Part shown: positions 39,822 to 48,211 of the stretch, in pieces
How positions within the stretch are numbered: position 1 is the first letter of the stretch
Layout: every line of letters begins with the position of its first letter
From: Actinomycetes bacterium
GTDB lineage: Bacteria; Actinomycetota; Actinomycetes; Streptosporangiales; Streptosporangiaceae
Direction of reading: 5' to 3'
Assembly: GCA_021793235.1 (NCBI GenBank)
Contig: JAJYTD010000026.1
Location: 1 to 56,100, forward strand
Length of the DNA stretch: 56,100 nt
Translations under genes and position numbers: made by a program
The notes under the pieces: generated by a model
What the model was told of the DNA's origin: nothing
The model's input: only the letters and a program-made list of their open reading frames with translations
Database searches by the model: none

Positions 39822-41051
39822 TCAGCGGACCTTTTGGAAGAACGCGCGGACGTCACCGACCAGCAGGTCCGGTGCCTCCATCGCGAGGAAGTGACCACCC
39901 CGGTCGAGCTCTCGCCAATGCACGATGTTGTGGTCTCGCTCGGCCCAGCGGCGGATGGTCACATCATGGGTTGAGACCAGCACCCCGGTCGGCACCGTCC
40001 CGCGCTGGCCGGCCGCCCAGTCGCCTCCGCCGTCGTCCCAGCCGGTGCTGTCTCCACCATCACCACCGGAGTCGGCGCTCCAGTCGCCGGCCCCGCTCCA
40101 GGCGTTCGCGGAGATCTCCTCATAGTAGATCTGCGCCGCCGAACCGGCGGTGCCCGTGAACCAGTACAGCGAGACATCGGTCAGGATACGGTCGCGGCCG
40201 ATGCCGTCCTCGGGCAGGCCGTCCTCCGGATCGGTGAGTTCCTTGAACTTCTCCACGATCCAGGCGAGTTGGCCGACAGGTGAGTCGTGCAGCCCGTACG
40301 CCACCGTCTGCGGCCGCTTGGAATTGCACTGGAGATAGCCGTCGTTGAAGTCCTGCATCGCCTGCCAGCGCCGCTGCTCGGTCTCGGTGAGGCCGTCCAG
40401 CTCGCCCTCCTCCCCGATCGGGAAGGTGATCATGGCATTGAGGTGGATGCCGGAAACATGGTCCGGATCCTGCTTGCCCATCTCGGGGGCGACCCATGTT
40501 CCCGTGTCGTAGCCCTGGATGCCGTACCTCTCGTAGCCGAGCCGCGCCATCAGCTGCACGAGCAGCCCGGCCATCCGGGACGCGCCCATTCCGGGCCCGG
40601 CCAGCGGGGTGGAGAACCCGAACCCGGGCAGCGAAGGAATGACCAGGTGGAACGCGTCCGCAGGGTCGCCCCCGTGCGCACGGGGATCAGACAGCGGCCC
40701 GATCACGTCGAGGAAGTCCACCACCCCACCCGGCCAGCCGTGCAGCAGCAACAACGGGGCGGCGTCGGGCTCGGGTGAGCGCACGTGCAGGAAGTGGATG
40801 TCCTGCCCCTCGATGGAGGCGACGTACTGCGGGTGCTCGTTGAGTTCCGCCTCGTGCGTGCGCCAGTCGTAGCGGGTGCGCCAGTACTCGGCAAGCTCCC
40901 TCAGATACTCCACCGGCACGCCTCGGCTCCAGCCGACACCCGGCAGTTCATCGGGCCACCGGGTGTCGGCCAGCCGCGCATGGAGGTCGTCGAGTTGCGT
41001 CTGGGGAATGTCGATACGGAAGGTCCGCATGTCGTGCGTTGAGTTCGCCAT
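39822..41051 (-). CDS. Epoxide hydrolase family protein (EHN domain plus alpha/beta hydrolase)
   Basis: A 409-residue enzyme. The N-terminal EHN domain ([20 protein letters not shown], about 8-27) precedes the hydrolase core: oxyanion motif LLHGWPGG and nucleophile elbow GYDTGTW, where the Asp would attack the epoxide; many relatives have GGDWGA here. Two cap tyrosines that activate the epoxide are plausible in SLYWF and QIYYEE. Near residues 312-348 lies an unusual Gly/Asp/Trp-rich insert. The catalytic His is in [10 protein letters not shown]. The start is ATG 41051 (MANSTHD). Juvenile-hormone-type epoxides are the family model; no substrate is claimed. Confidence 0.87.
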   Translation of the reverse strand: MANSTHDMRTFRIDIPQTQLDDLHARLADTRWPDELPGVGWSRGVPVEYLRELAEYWRTRYDWRTHEAELNEHPQYVASIEGQDIHFLHVRSPEPDAAPLLLLHGWPGGVVDFLDVIGPLSDPRAHGGDPADAFHLVIPSLPGFGFSTPLAGPGMGASRMAGLLVQLMARLGYERYGIQGYDTGTWVAPEMGKQDPDHVSGIHLNAMITFPIGEEGELDGLTETEQRRWQAMQDFNDGYLQCNSKRPQTVAYGLHDSPVGQLAWIVEKFKELTDPEDGLPEDGIGRDRILTDVSLYWFTGTAGSAAQIYYEEISANAWSGAGDWSADSGGDGGDSTGWDDGGGDWAAGQRGTVPTGVLVSTHDVTIRRWAERDHNIVHWRELDRGGHFLAMEAPDLLVGDVRAFFQKVR

Positions 41052-41155
41052 GCAGACAAGCAATCAGTGACTTAGGCCAATTTCCGACCTGAATCTGCGG
41101 CGATCTGTCCGCGTGCTGAACCACCCCGGCTCGGTGCCACGGCCGAACGGTCCGC

Positions 41156-42133
41156 TTACCAGCGGTGGTGGACCTGGGGACGGATCAGGTCGGCATAGAC
41201 CGCGCGGACGGCGGCGTGCGTCTCCGCGGACAGTGGGGCGGCAGCGGCGGCCGCGGCATTGCCGTCGGCCTGCGCGGCGTTGCGGGCACCCGGGATGACC
41301 ACGCTCACGCCGGGCTGGTCGAGGATCCACCGCAGCGCGAACTGCGCCATGGTCATGCCCTCGGGGACCAGCTTCCGGATGCGCTCCACCGCGGCCAGGC
41401 CGGTCTCATAGTCCACCCCGGAGAAGGTCTCGCCCACGTCGAAGGACGCGCCGTGGCGGTTGAAATTGCGGTGGTCGTCGGCGGCGAACTCGGTGGCCGC
41501 CGAGAACTTGCCCGAGAGCAGTCCGCTGGCCAGGGGCACCCGCGCGATGATCCCGACCCCGGCCTTCTGGGCAGCGGGCAGCACCTCCTCCAGGGGCTTG
41601 TGGCGGAAGGCGTTGAGGATGATCTGCACGCTGGCCACGTTCGGGCGCTCGATCGCGGCGAGGGCCTCGGCGCAGGTCTCCACGCTCACCCCGTAGGCGG
41701 CGATCCGCCCCTCCTGGACCATGGCGTCCAGGTCGTCGAAGACGGCATCAAAGGAGTAGACGGCCGGGGGCGGGCAGTGCAGCTGCACCAGGTCGATCGT
41801 GTCCACCCCGAGGTTCTCCCGGGAGCGGTCGTTCCAGGCGCGGAAGTTGTCGGGGTTGTAGGCCTCGGGCACCTGCGCTACCCGTCGGCCCATCTTCGTC
41901 GCCACCGTCAGGCCGGGCCGCTCCTTGAGGAGCTGTCCCACCAGGCGTTCGCTTCGGCCGTCGCCGTAGACGTCGGCGGTGTCGATGAAAGTGACCCCGC
42001 CGTCCACCGCCGCACGCAGCGCATCCAGCGCGGCGTCCTCGCTCACCTCACCCCAGGAGGCGCCGATCTGCCAGGCGCCGAACCCCACCACGCCGACGTT
42101 CTTACCGGTTTTGCCGAGCTTGCGTGTCTCCAT
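41156..42133 (-). CDS. Aldo/keto reductase (AKR12/13-like)
   Basis: A 325-residue (alpha/beta)8 barrel NADPH oxidoreductase. The tetrad is visible: Asp51 and Tyr56 in FIDTADVYGDG, Lys in VATKMG and His in VQLHCPP. The C-terminal VSVVIPGARNAAQADGN binds NADPH phosphate. It probably reduces aldehydes or ketones. A partly palindromic site lies just upstream (42155-42168). The epoxide hydrolase gene lies downstream on the same strand, 104 bases away. Confidence 0.88.
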   Translation of the reverse strand: METRKLGKTGKNVGVVGFGAWQIGASWGEVSEDAALDALRAAVDGGVTFIDTADVYGDGRSERLVGQLLKERPGLTVATKMGRRVAQVPEAYNPDNFRAWNDRSRENLGVDTIDLVQLHCPPPAVYSFDAVFDDLDAMVQEGRIAAYGVSVETCAEALAAIERPNVASVQIILNAFRHKPLEEVLPAAQKAGVGIIARVPLASGLLSGKFSAATEFAADDHRNFNRHGASFDVGETFSGVDYETGLAAVERIRKLVPEGMTMAQFALRWILDQPGVSVVIPGARNAAQADGNAAAAAAAPLSAETHAAVRAVYADLIRPQVHHRW

Positions 42134-42154
42134 GGTGGTCGATCCTAGACCGAA

Positions 42155-42168
42155 CTTAACCGGTTTAG
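42155..42168. promoter_or_regulatory. Candidate operator upstream of the aldo/keto reductase
   Basis: CTTAACC-GGTTTAG, 7-base arms with one mismatch and core AACCGGTT, 21 bases before the start codon. The regulator is unknown. Confidence 0.35.
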
Positions 42169-42246
42169 AAAAAGCTGGTCGACCGGTCCTGGAGTACAGG
42201 GCGCGCTTCGCCGCCTACCGGCCTGCACTGATCGGTTCTCCGGCGG

Positions 42247-42297
42247 TCGTGGCTTTGCGCACCTCTCATGCGCGTTTCGGGGTGCACAAAGCCACGA
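42247..42297 (-). repeat. Intergenic hairpin of the GATC/GTGCAC family (copy A)
   Basis: TCGTGGCTTTGCGCACC (42247-42263) pairs with GGTGCACAAAGCCACGA (42281-42297) with one mismatch around a 17-base loop. It lies 25 bases after the GyrI-like stop. Read leftwards it begins TGATCGTGGCTTTGTGCACC and continues CCGAAAC, resembling the element at 46284. Likely terminator role. Confidence 0.65.
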
Positions 42298-42321
42298 TCA
42301 GCGACAAGAACACGACCCGCA

Positions 42322-42831
42322 CTAGCCGGCGGAGCCCTCCTCAACCAGCCAGGCGATCTCGGCGGACCACTGCTCGGGGTCGGGCTGGTCAGCCGGGTTG
42401 GTCAGGAAGAACTCGAATCGTCCGCCCCAGACTTCGACTCCATCCTCGACGCGGTTGGCCCACCGCACGTTCTGCCGCTTCGCCCACTCCTCCAGCACCG
42501 CAAACGACTCCTGGAACCGGTCGGGATGCCCGTTGTGCGTCAGGACGGCGTAGGGGCCACCCGGAATGGAATCCGCCTTCACCCGACCGTCTCCGGTGAT
42601 CGGGGCGGCGACCGGCACGCCCACCTCGATGTCGAACTTCTCGTCCATTCCCCCGATCACCCGGTACCGGTAGAACAGCGGTCCGGCCGGGGTGATCCTG
42701 TTGCGCTCCAACCATCCGAAGACCTCCGCTACGAGCGCGTTGGCCTGCCCCCATTCCCTGAACGTGACCTTGATCGGGATGGCGGCGTACGGCTGCTCGG
42801 CGCGTACTGTGATCTGCGGTTCAATGGACAT
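42322..42831 (-). CDS. GyrI-like small-molecule-binding protein
   Basis: A 169-residue protein of the GyrI/Rob-effector fold. It opens EPQITVRAEQPYAAIPIKVT, continues TPAGPLFYRYRVI and FDIEVGVPV, and later has GGPYAVLTHNGHPDR; these blocks and the paired alpha/beta repeats are typical. Such stand-alone domains bind cationic drugs or cyclise/hydrolyse small molecules. It stands directly downstream of the ECF sigma factor gene on the same strand, 98 bases away, and could be in its regulon. Confidence 0.83.
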   Translation of the reverse strand: MSIEPQITVRAEQPYAAIPIKVTFREWGQANALVAEVFGWLERNRITPAGPLFYRYRVIGGMDEKFDIEVGVPVAAPITGDGRVKADSIPGGPYAVLTHNGHPDRFQESFAVLEEWAKRQNVRWANRVEDGVEVWGGRFEFFLTNPADQPDPEQWSAEIAWLVEEGSAG

Positions 42832-42929
42832 CTGTGATTCTCCTGGTAACTCGGTTCGGTCGCTTCCTCCCTGTAGTACGACTCGGCGGACCAGGACTCA
42901 TCGGTCCTTTGCGGATCTATCCGCCCGGT

Positions 42930-43967
42930 TCAGCCGGGGCCGTAGTGCGCAGGTACCCCGAACAGCGGGAATAGGCGCGCGGCGTCAAGGAACGAGACCA
43001 TCGCGGTGATCCGGCCGCTCCGCACCTCGATGACCTGAAGCGCCCACGGCTGGTAGGCACCGCCCGGACCGGCGGGGATGTACTGGGCGAACGCCGGTGA
43101 GCCGTTCGCCGCGGTCGGGACCAGACGCGAGTCGCGGCACGTCCCGTCCGATCCGAGCAGCGCCCGGCGGATCTCGGCGCGGCCCCGTAGCCACCACGCG
43201 AATGGCGGCATCGACATGGTGGCGTCCTCGTGCAGCAGCGAGACAAGCCTCTCGACGTCGTAGCGTTCGAAAGCCGCGCAGTAGCGGGCCAGCAGGTCCT
43301 GCTGGGCCTTGTCCAGCGGTTGGAAGGGGTCGGCGGGGTCGATCTCGTGGGCCCTGATCGTGGACCGGGCGCGTTGCAGCGCGCTGTTGACCGACGCGAC
43401 GGTGGCGCCGAGGAGTTCAGCTACCTCGGCCGCCGTCCAGCACAGCACATCGCGCAGGATCAACACCGCCCGTTGGCGGGGCGGCAGGTGCTGCAGCACG
43501 GCCACGAACGCCAGGCGAGTCGTCTCGCGTACGACAGCGAGTTCGGCGGGGTCACCGCCCTCGGGCAGGACGCGGCCGTCGGGAAGGGGCTGCACCCACG
43601 CATCCTCGGGCAGCGGCGCGCCCAAGGGGGCACCCACCTGCGCGGCGGGCCCCATATCCGTGGCGCGGGCGCGGCGACGCGCTCCCCGTAGCATGTCGAA
43701 GCAGATATTGGTCGCGATCGTGTACAGCCACGACCGCAGCGTCGCGCGTCCCGCGTCGAACCGTTCGAAGGCCCGCCATGCCCGCAAAATCGTCTCCTGC
43801 ACGGCGTCCTCGGCATCGAACCCCGATGCCAGCATCCGGTAGCAGTACCCGGTCAACTCTTCCCGGTGTCGCGCCAGCCAGCGCTCCAGTTCAGCGGGCA
43901 TGTTCTGGGCCGCATCGCCCGCCGTCGTGAAATCAGCTCGCAAGCTCACAGGTACCACGCTTTGCAC
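42930..43967 (-). CDS. ECF sigma factor with C-terminal SnoaL-like domain (SigX5/TIGR02960-like)
   Basis: A 345-residue sigma factor. Region 2 lies about 35-105 (LTGYCYRMLASGFDAEDAVQ, then FERFDAGRATLRSWLYTIA), region 4 about 155-205 (LPPRQRAVLILRDVLCWTAA and VASVNSALQRARSTI), and a SnoaL/NTF2-like domain follows to the end. In ECF families with this extension the SnoaL domain itself controls activity and there is often no anti-sigma gene; none is seen here. The GTG or TTG near 43967 or ATG 43901 (MPAELERW) may be the start. Target promoters are not identifiable. Confidence 0.85.
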   Translation of the reverse strand: MQSVVPVSLRADFTTAGDAAQNMPAELERWLARHREELTGYCYRMLASGFDAEDAVQETILRAWRAFERFDAGRATLRSWLYTIATNICFDMLRGARRRARATDMGPAAQVGAPLGAPLPEDAWVQPLPDGRVLPEGGDPAELAVVRETTRLAFVAVLQHLPPRQRAVLILRDVLCWTAAEVAELLGATVASVNSALQRARSTIRAHEIDPADPFQPLDKAQQDLLARYCAAFERYDVERLVSLLHEDATMSMPPFAWWLRGRAEIRRALLGSDGTCRDSRLVPTAANGSPAFAQYIPAGPGGAYQPWALQVIEVRSGRITAMVSFLDAARLFPLFGVPAHYGPG

Positions 43968-44128
43968 CGGGTCTCAGCTGCAGCCCATGCTACAAAGAGG
44001 CGCCGACATTGTTGCCTCGCGCCGGCGAGATCGGTCGGGAACAAGGATCGCCAACGGCTGCCGGCTTTCCTGGATCGGCACACCCGCCCCAGCACGGTCG
44101 ACGAGCAGGCACGGGCTTGTGCCGTCTC

Positions 44129-45184
44129 TCATCGGAACTGAGCGACGAGCTGCAGCAGGAGGAAGTGGGCAAGGCTGCGGGGGCGCATCTGGTTGACGGT
44201 GCCGGACACGTAGAGGTCGTGTTCCCGGATATGGAAGAGCACGTTCCCGAAGGCGCCGGAGTGGCCGATCATCTCCGGGGCCGGGGTGAGCGGCGATTGC
44301 CAGCGAGGAAGCTTGAACCGCATGATCCCGACTCCGTAGTCGATGGGGTCGAGGCGTGAGAACACCGGTTTCCAGTGCGCGGTCATCTCGGTCAGGTACC
44401 GCGCAGGAAACAGCTCGCCTTCGATGAAGGCACGGAGGAGCCGCAGCTGGTCAGCCGCTGTTGACACCACCGCGCCATCGGGAGGCAATGAGGCGATCGT
44501 CTTCGGGATGCGCAGCGGGGTGCGGCCATCCAGGACCGTCGCGGCCTCGCCGTAGCGATCCAGCGTGTGCGGGGTGAACAGCCAGGTGTCGGGCAAGCCG
44601 AGCGGCTCGATGATCCGGCTGCGGATGGCGCGGTCGTAGCTGCCGGATGTCGCTACCTCGATGATGCGTCCGAGCAGCTGGTAGTTGGTGTCGCAGTACT
44701 GCGCTTTACCCGGTGCCGAAGGGGGGAATCGGCTCGGCATGGCCCGTGCCATCTCGATGAGGTCCTCGAAGGTCCAGGCGGCGTCGGCGCGGAGCATGTC
44801 CTCCAGGAAAGTGGTGCCGTCGGGACGCTTCTGCTCGAAATAGTCCGGTATCCCGGATGTCTGCGTCAGCAGTTCACGCACTGTGATCGCCGGACCGTAG
44901 TCGTGGCCGTCGTGCACGTTCAGTCCGCGCATCGTGTCCTCACCGAGCAGTTCTGCGGCGCGTGTGTCGAGCGTCAGGGTTCCCTCGTTGCGCAGCTGCA
45001 TGATCATCGCAACGGTGTACAGCTTGGTGATGCTGGCGATGAAGTACGGCCGGCCGGTGTCCCCATAGCTCCAGGCGAATCCGGTGGACGGCTGCTCGAT
45101 CGCAAGGCTCATCGCCGACACCCTCGGCTTGGCGGCGTAGCGCGCCGCGACCCTGTCGAGCTTGGCTGAGACAGGCAGACTCAT
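44129..45184 (-). CDS. Serine hydrolase, class C beta-lactamase/esterase family
   Basis: A 351-residue penicillin-binding-protein-like hydrolase. Nucleophile SITK (51-54), then QYCDTNYQLLG where the family has YSN (the Asn is Asp here), and a distal GHSGAFG in place of KTG. The pattern fits EstB-type esterases and D-amino peptidases more than a true beta-lactamase. No signal peptide is visible, so it is cytoplasmic. It overlaps the end of the PadR gene by four bases (ATGA type), so the pair is one coupled operon. Confidence 0.85.
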   Translation of the reverse strand: MSLPVSAKLDRVAARYAAKPRVSAMSLAIEQPSTGFAWSYGDTGRPYFIASITKLYTVAMIMQLRNEGTLTLDTRAAELLGEDTMRGLNVHDGHDYGPAITVRELLTQTSGIPDYFEQKRPDGTTFLEDMLRADAAWTFEDLIEMARAMPSRFPPSAPGKAQYCDTNYQLLGRIIEVATSGSYDRAIRSRIIEPLGLPDTWLFTPHTLDRYGEAATVLDGRTPLRIPKTIASLPPDGAVVSTAADQLRLLRAFIEGELFPARYLTEMTAHWKPVFSRLDPIDYGVGIMRFKLPRWQSPLTPAPEMIGHSGAFGNVLFHIREHDLYVSGTVNQMRPRSLAHFLLLQLVAQFR

Positions 45185-45711
45185 GGCGTGATCCGTTCCA
45201 GTTGTCGTTCGGTGGTGTCGAGCCAGTCGAGTTCGGCCCTGGCATGAGCGATGCCGTTGGCGAGCGTGGCCAAGCGGAGCACCTGCCCGGTCTCAGTGGC
45301 CTCTGCCGGAACGGCGATCGCCTCCAACGCCGCCAGCTGCTCGCTCACTTCGCGCCGACGGGTGTCCAACAGTTCCCGTATACCGTCCACCGACATCCTG
45401 TCTGCGAAGAACAGCCGTGCCAGGAAAGGTTCGCGCGACGGCTGCCTCTGCAAAGGCGACGCGAGCCACCTGTCCAGTTCGGCCAACCCGCGCTCGGTCG
45501 CGCTGTGCAGGTGCAGGTTGGGTCGCTCCTCCTGCACCACGGTGCGGCGGGACGCCAGGCCGTCCTCCACCAGAGCGGTAAGCGTGCGGTACACCTGCGA
45601 CTGATCCGCCGTCCAAAAGTGCCCGACACTTTCGTCGATGACCTTCTTCAGCTCATAGCCGCTCATCGGCTGAATGGACAGGAGCCCGAGGATGGCGTGC
45701 CGTAGGGACAT
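45181..45711 (-). CDS. PadR family transcriptional regulator
   Basis: A 176-residue regulator. SLRHAILGLLSIQPMSGYEL and DQSQVYRTLTALVEDGLASR are the PadR winged helix; the C-terminal helices (REVSEQLAALEAIAVPAEAT) form the VirR-type dimer arm. ATG 45711 lies four bases from a 34-base nested palindrome that includes the presumed -10 box, so the transcript is probably leaderless and autorepressed. It controls the coupled serine hydrolase downstream. Confidence 0.88.
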   Translation of the reverse strand: MSLRHAILGLLSIQPMSGYELKKVIDESVGHFWTADQSQVYRTLTALVEDGLASRRTVVQEERPNLHLHSATERGLAELDRWLASPLQRQPSREPFLARLFFADRMSVDGIRELLDTRRREVSEQLAALEAIAVPAEATETGQVLRLATLANGIAHARAELDWLDTTERQLERITP

Positions 45712-45714
45712 GGA

Positions 45715-45748
45715 TATATGATAACGCACATATGTGCACTGTCATATA
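45715..45748 (-). promoter_or_regulatory. Nested palindromic operator of the PadR/hydrolase operon
   Basis: Outer arms TATATGA (45715-45721) and TCATATA (45742-45748) flank a perfect inner palindrome GCACATATGTGC (45726-45737), with four-base spacers on each side. PadR proteins bind ATGT/ACAT half-sites, which the inner part provides. On the coding strand TATCAT sits about seven bases before the start codon. Confidence 0.75.
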
Positions 45749-46234
45749 TCGGCAAGAGCATGTGGGTCGACCGTCGGTGCGGACCTCGGTGCGCACAGCC
45801 GTGTCGGCAGGCAATGCCGAGAACCCACACGTTTCAAGGGGAACGGCCACCGCTTTCGCTGCCTGCCCGGCCGATCCGAGTACAGCCGCCACCTGCGGCC
45901 TGGCCCCGGCCCTGCTGGCCGCGGCCCAGTGGCCGACCTGGCGGGGCGGCGCGTCCCGGCTCCGGGACGGCCACCGGATCCGGCCGCACTGGCAACCGGC
46001 CTTGGCGCCGGATTCCGCTTCGATGTTCCTCTACCCCCGGGGGCGGAATAACCGGACGTACCAGGTGGTTGTGCAGGGTGCAGGTCGATGCGGTAGCAAG
46101 TGTCCCCCGGGCCTCACCCATCGCCTTCGCGGAATACCGCGCCCGCACCCCCCGCACGGGGCGGCCGGGCGGCGCTGGAGCCGCGTTGTGCCACGCGCCG
46201 AGAGGCGACCGCCGCATCGCACCTGTCATACGTC
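45749..46234. other. Gene-free stretch
   Basis: About 490 bases after the PadR operator. A rightward frame is open throughout but has no ribosome site, domain or convincing codon pattern. Nothing recognised until the hairpin at 46235. Confidence 0.5.
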
Positions 46235-46268
46235 ACGGCTCCGGCGAGCATCAGCTCGCCGGAGCCGT
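46235..46268. terminator. Perfect 15-base-pair hairpin
   Basis: ACGGCTCCGGCGAGC-ATCA-GCTCGCCGGAGCCGT. No intact gene ends here, so it may mark the end of a lost gene. Confidence 0.6.
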
Positions 46269-46283
46269 TCGTGGACCACCAAT

Positions 46284-46339
46284 GATCTTGACGTTGTGCA
46301 CGCCGAGTCGGCAGTTTCAACGTGCACAGCGTCAAGATC
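46284..46339. repeat. Intergenic inverted repeat of the GATC/GTGCAC family (copy B)
   Basis: GATCTTGACGTTGTGCACG (46284-46302) and CGTGCACAGCGTCAAGATC (46321-46339) pair 18 of 19 around an 18-base loop. Both arms start with GATC. On the minus strand GATCTTGACGCTGTGCACG continues TTGAAAC, similar to copy A at 42247. Confidence 0.75.
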
Positions 46340-46370
46340 GCCGGAGGAGTGTGCTGACCACCTGCGCCCC

Positions 46371-46560
46371 GGAATGGTGGGCATGGCGGCCGAGGACCAC
46401 GGCCCTCTCGATGGCCGATGCCTGGAACCCGCCAAGGCCGACCCGGGCGCCGAGTCCGGGCGCGGGCTGGCGCTGGTCGAGGCGTTCGCCGACGTGTGGG
46501 GACCGCTCACCAAAGGGCACGGTGTGTTCTTCCGGCTGAGCTGGACCCCAAAGAAACCGC
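46371..46560 (+). pseudogene. C-terminal remnant of a HATPase_c (RsbW-like) ATP-binding protein
   Basis: The frame reads AAEDHGPLDGR, then ESGRGLALVEAFADVWGPLT and KGHGVFFRLSW. This is the G2-type ATP lid and last strand of actinobacterial anti-sigma-like ATP-binding proteins (typically GGRGLLLVDALADRWG followed by VWFELD). The N-box half with the catalytic Asn is absent, replaced by the inverted repeat at 46284. The frame continues open to 46721 as basic, proline-rich sequence. Confidence 0.5.
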
Positions 46561-46714
46561 TCCCGCTGCCGCGCCGCTCCCCAGGCGCACCTTCGCCGAG
46601 GGCGCCCCGTTCACCTGGACGCACAGCCCAGGCGGAAGGGCCGTGCCGTGACGGCACGGTAGGCGCGCTGGCCAGGCACGGACGGCGCCGCCCCGGCCAC
46701 CGCGCCGAGAGGAA

Positions 46715-46753
46715 CGGTTGAGGCATCGGGGCCGGCTCCCGGTGCCTCAACCG
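46715..46753 (-). terminator. Terminator of the FAD-linked oxidase gene
   Basis: CGGTTGAGGCATCGGG (46715-46730) pairs with CCCGGTGCCTCAACCG (46738-46753) with one T-G pair and a 7-base loop, starting two bases after the stop. Confidence 0.8.
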
Positions 46754-46755
46754 CC

Positions 46756-48150
46756 TCAGTCCTCCTCTGCCAGCGGCGGGATGGGATGGCCGCAGTGGAA
46801 CAGGCCGCCGGGGTCGCAGCGGGCCTTGAGCGCGGCCAGCCGCCGGTGGCCTGCGGGCGTGAACGCCGACCGCACCTGGTCGTGGTCGAGAGGGCCGAAG
46901 CTGAAGTTGAGCGAGCGGCCGAGCGCCTGGTCCTCGAAGGGAGCGAGGACATCGCGGTGCACCGCGCGCACCGTCTCCTCCTCGCCGGGCTCCACCGGGG
47001 ACAGGACGACCAACGCGTAGGCGGCCTCCCTGTGGCCGACGGCGTTGGCAGGCTGCGGCGGCCGGGCGAGCGCGCCGCCGAGGTGGCGCAGCCCTACCAC
47101 GCACATCACCGGCACCAATGGGCCCGCCGACCTCGTCAGCGTGGCCAGCGCGCCCGGGTCGAGGTCGGCCAGCAGCCGGTTCTGCGACCGGTAGGCGTGG
47201 GGGCGGTCGGGTTCGTCGAACACGGTGCCGGACTCGGTATAAGGCAGCTCGCGCAGTGTGTCGCGCAGCAGGGGACCGAGCGCGCGCAGCGGCTCCACCA
47301 GGCGCTCCCCCTCCTCGGCCGGGCCGAGGTGGCAGATCTGGATCTGGGCCGCGTGGCGGCCCCGCAGCGGCTCCGGCACCTGCGGCACGTCGGGGAACGG
47401 CAGCATCGCCACCGCCGAGGTCGTCTCCTCCGGCACCGTCTGCGTCCACCGCCGCCAGGCCTCCAGCACATCGGGGACCTGCGCGGTGTCGAAGTACAGG
47501 CCGCCGCCGTAGATCCGGGCGACCGGCACCAGGCCGACCTCCATGCCGGTGACCGCGCCGAAGTTGCCGCCGCCCCCGCGCAGCGCCCAGAACAGCTCTG
47601 GGTCGGACTGCGCTGTCACCCGGCGCAGGCGTCCGTCGGCGGTGACCAGGTCGATGCGGCGCACGTGGTCGGCGGCGAATCCGTGGCGCCGGGCCAGCAG
47701 CCCCACGCCGCCGCCCAAGGTGTAGGGTACCGCGCCCACCCCGGGCGCGCTCCCGGACAGCGGCGCCAACCCGTGCGGGGCCGCGGCCTCGATCACCTGC
47801 TGCCAGCTCGCCCCGGCCTCGACCCAGGCGGTGCGCTCGTGCGGGGCCACCCGGACCCCCGTCATGCGGCCGGTGCTGATCAGTACGCCGCCCTCCAGGG
47901 GCGCACCCAGCCCGTGCCCGCGTGCCTGCACCGCCACCCGCGTTCCGTGCGCGGCGGCGAACTCCACGGCGGCGCGCACATCCTGCTCCCCGCGCGCCCC
48001 CACGACCACCTCGGGCCGGTGCGGCGCCAGGCGCTGGAACCCGATCCGCTCCTTGTCGTATCCGTCGGCGCCGGGCGTGTATACCGGTCCGTCCACGCGG
48101 CCGATCAGCTCACCTGCCGCGGCGCTCAACTCCCTCGTCGTTTCCGTCAT
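46756..48150 (-). CDS. FAD-linked oxidase, berberine-bridge-enzyme-like
   Basis: A 464-residue flavoprotein of the VAO/BBE family. The FAD_binding_4 domain spans about 40-210: VAVQARGHGLGAP supplies the histidine for covalent FAD, and TLGGGVGLLARRHGFAADHV is the second FAD segment without the cysteine that would make a double link. LFWALRGGGGNFGAVTGMEV follows, and the BBE tail ends RCDPGGLFHCGHPIPPL (F-x-C-H where FRxNQ is usual). Such oxidases act on sugars, alkaloids or polyketides. It is divergent from the WYL regulator at 48212, the likely controller. Confidence 0.88.
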   Translation of the reverse strand: MTETTRELSAAAGELIGRVDGPVYTPGADGYDKERIGFQRLAPHRPEVVVGARGEQDVRAAVEFAAAHGTRVAVQARGHGLGAPLEGGVLISTGRMTGVRVAPHERTAWVEAGASWQQVIEAAAPHGLAPLSGSAPGVGAVPYTLGGGVGLLARRHGFAADHVRRIDLVTADGRLRRVTAQSDPELFWALRGGGGNFGAVTGMEVGLVPVARIYGGGLYFDTAQVPDVLEAWRRWTQTVPEETTSAVAMLPFPDVPQVPEPLRGRHAAQIQICHLGPAEEGERLVEPLRALGPLLRDTLRELPYTESGTVFDEPDRPHAYRSQNRLLADLDPGALATLTRSAGPLVPVMCVVGLRHLGGALARPPQPANAVGHREAAYALVVLSPVEPGEEETVRAVHRDVLAPFEDQALGRSLNFSFGPLDHDQVRSAFTPAGHRRLAALKARCDPGGLFHCGHPIPPLAEED

Positions 48151-48211
48151 GGCGGCACCTTAGAAAGCGTTGCGGACGTATCTCGTCCTTAAGGAGCGGC
48201 ATTCTGGTTCC

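Noticed and set aside
46226-47449. A 407-codon leftward open frame
   Set aside because: Mostly another frame of the FAD-linked oxidase; Arg/Ala/Pro-rich without motifs.
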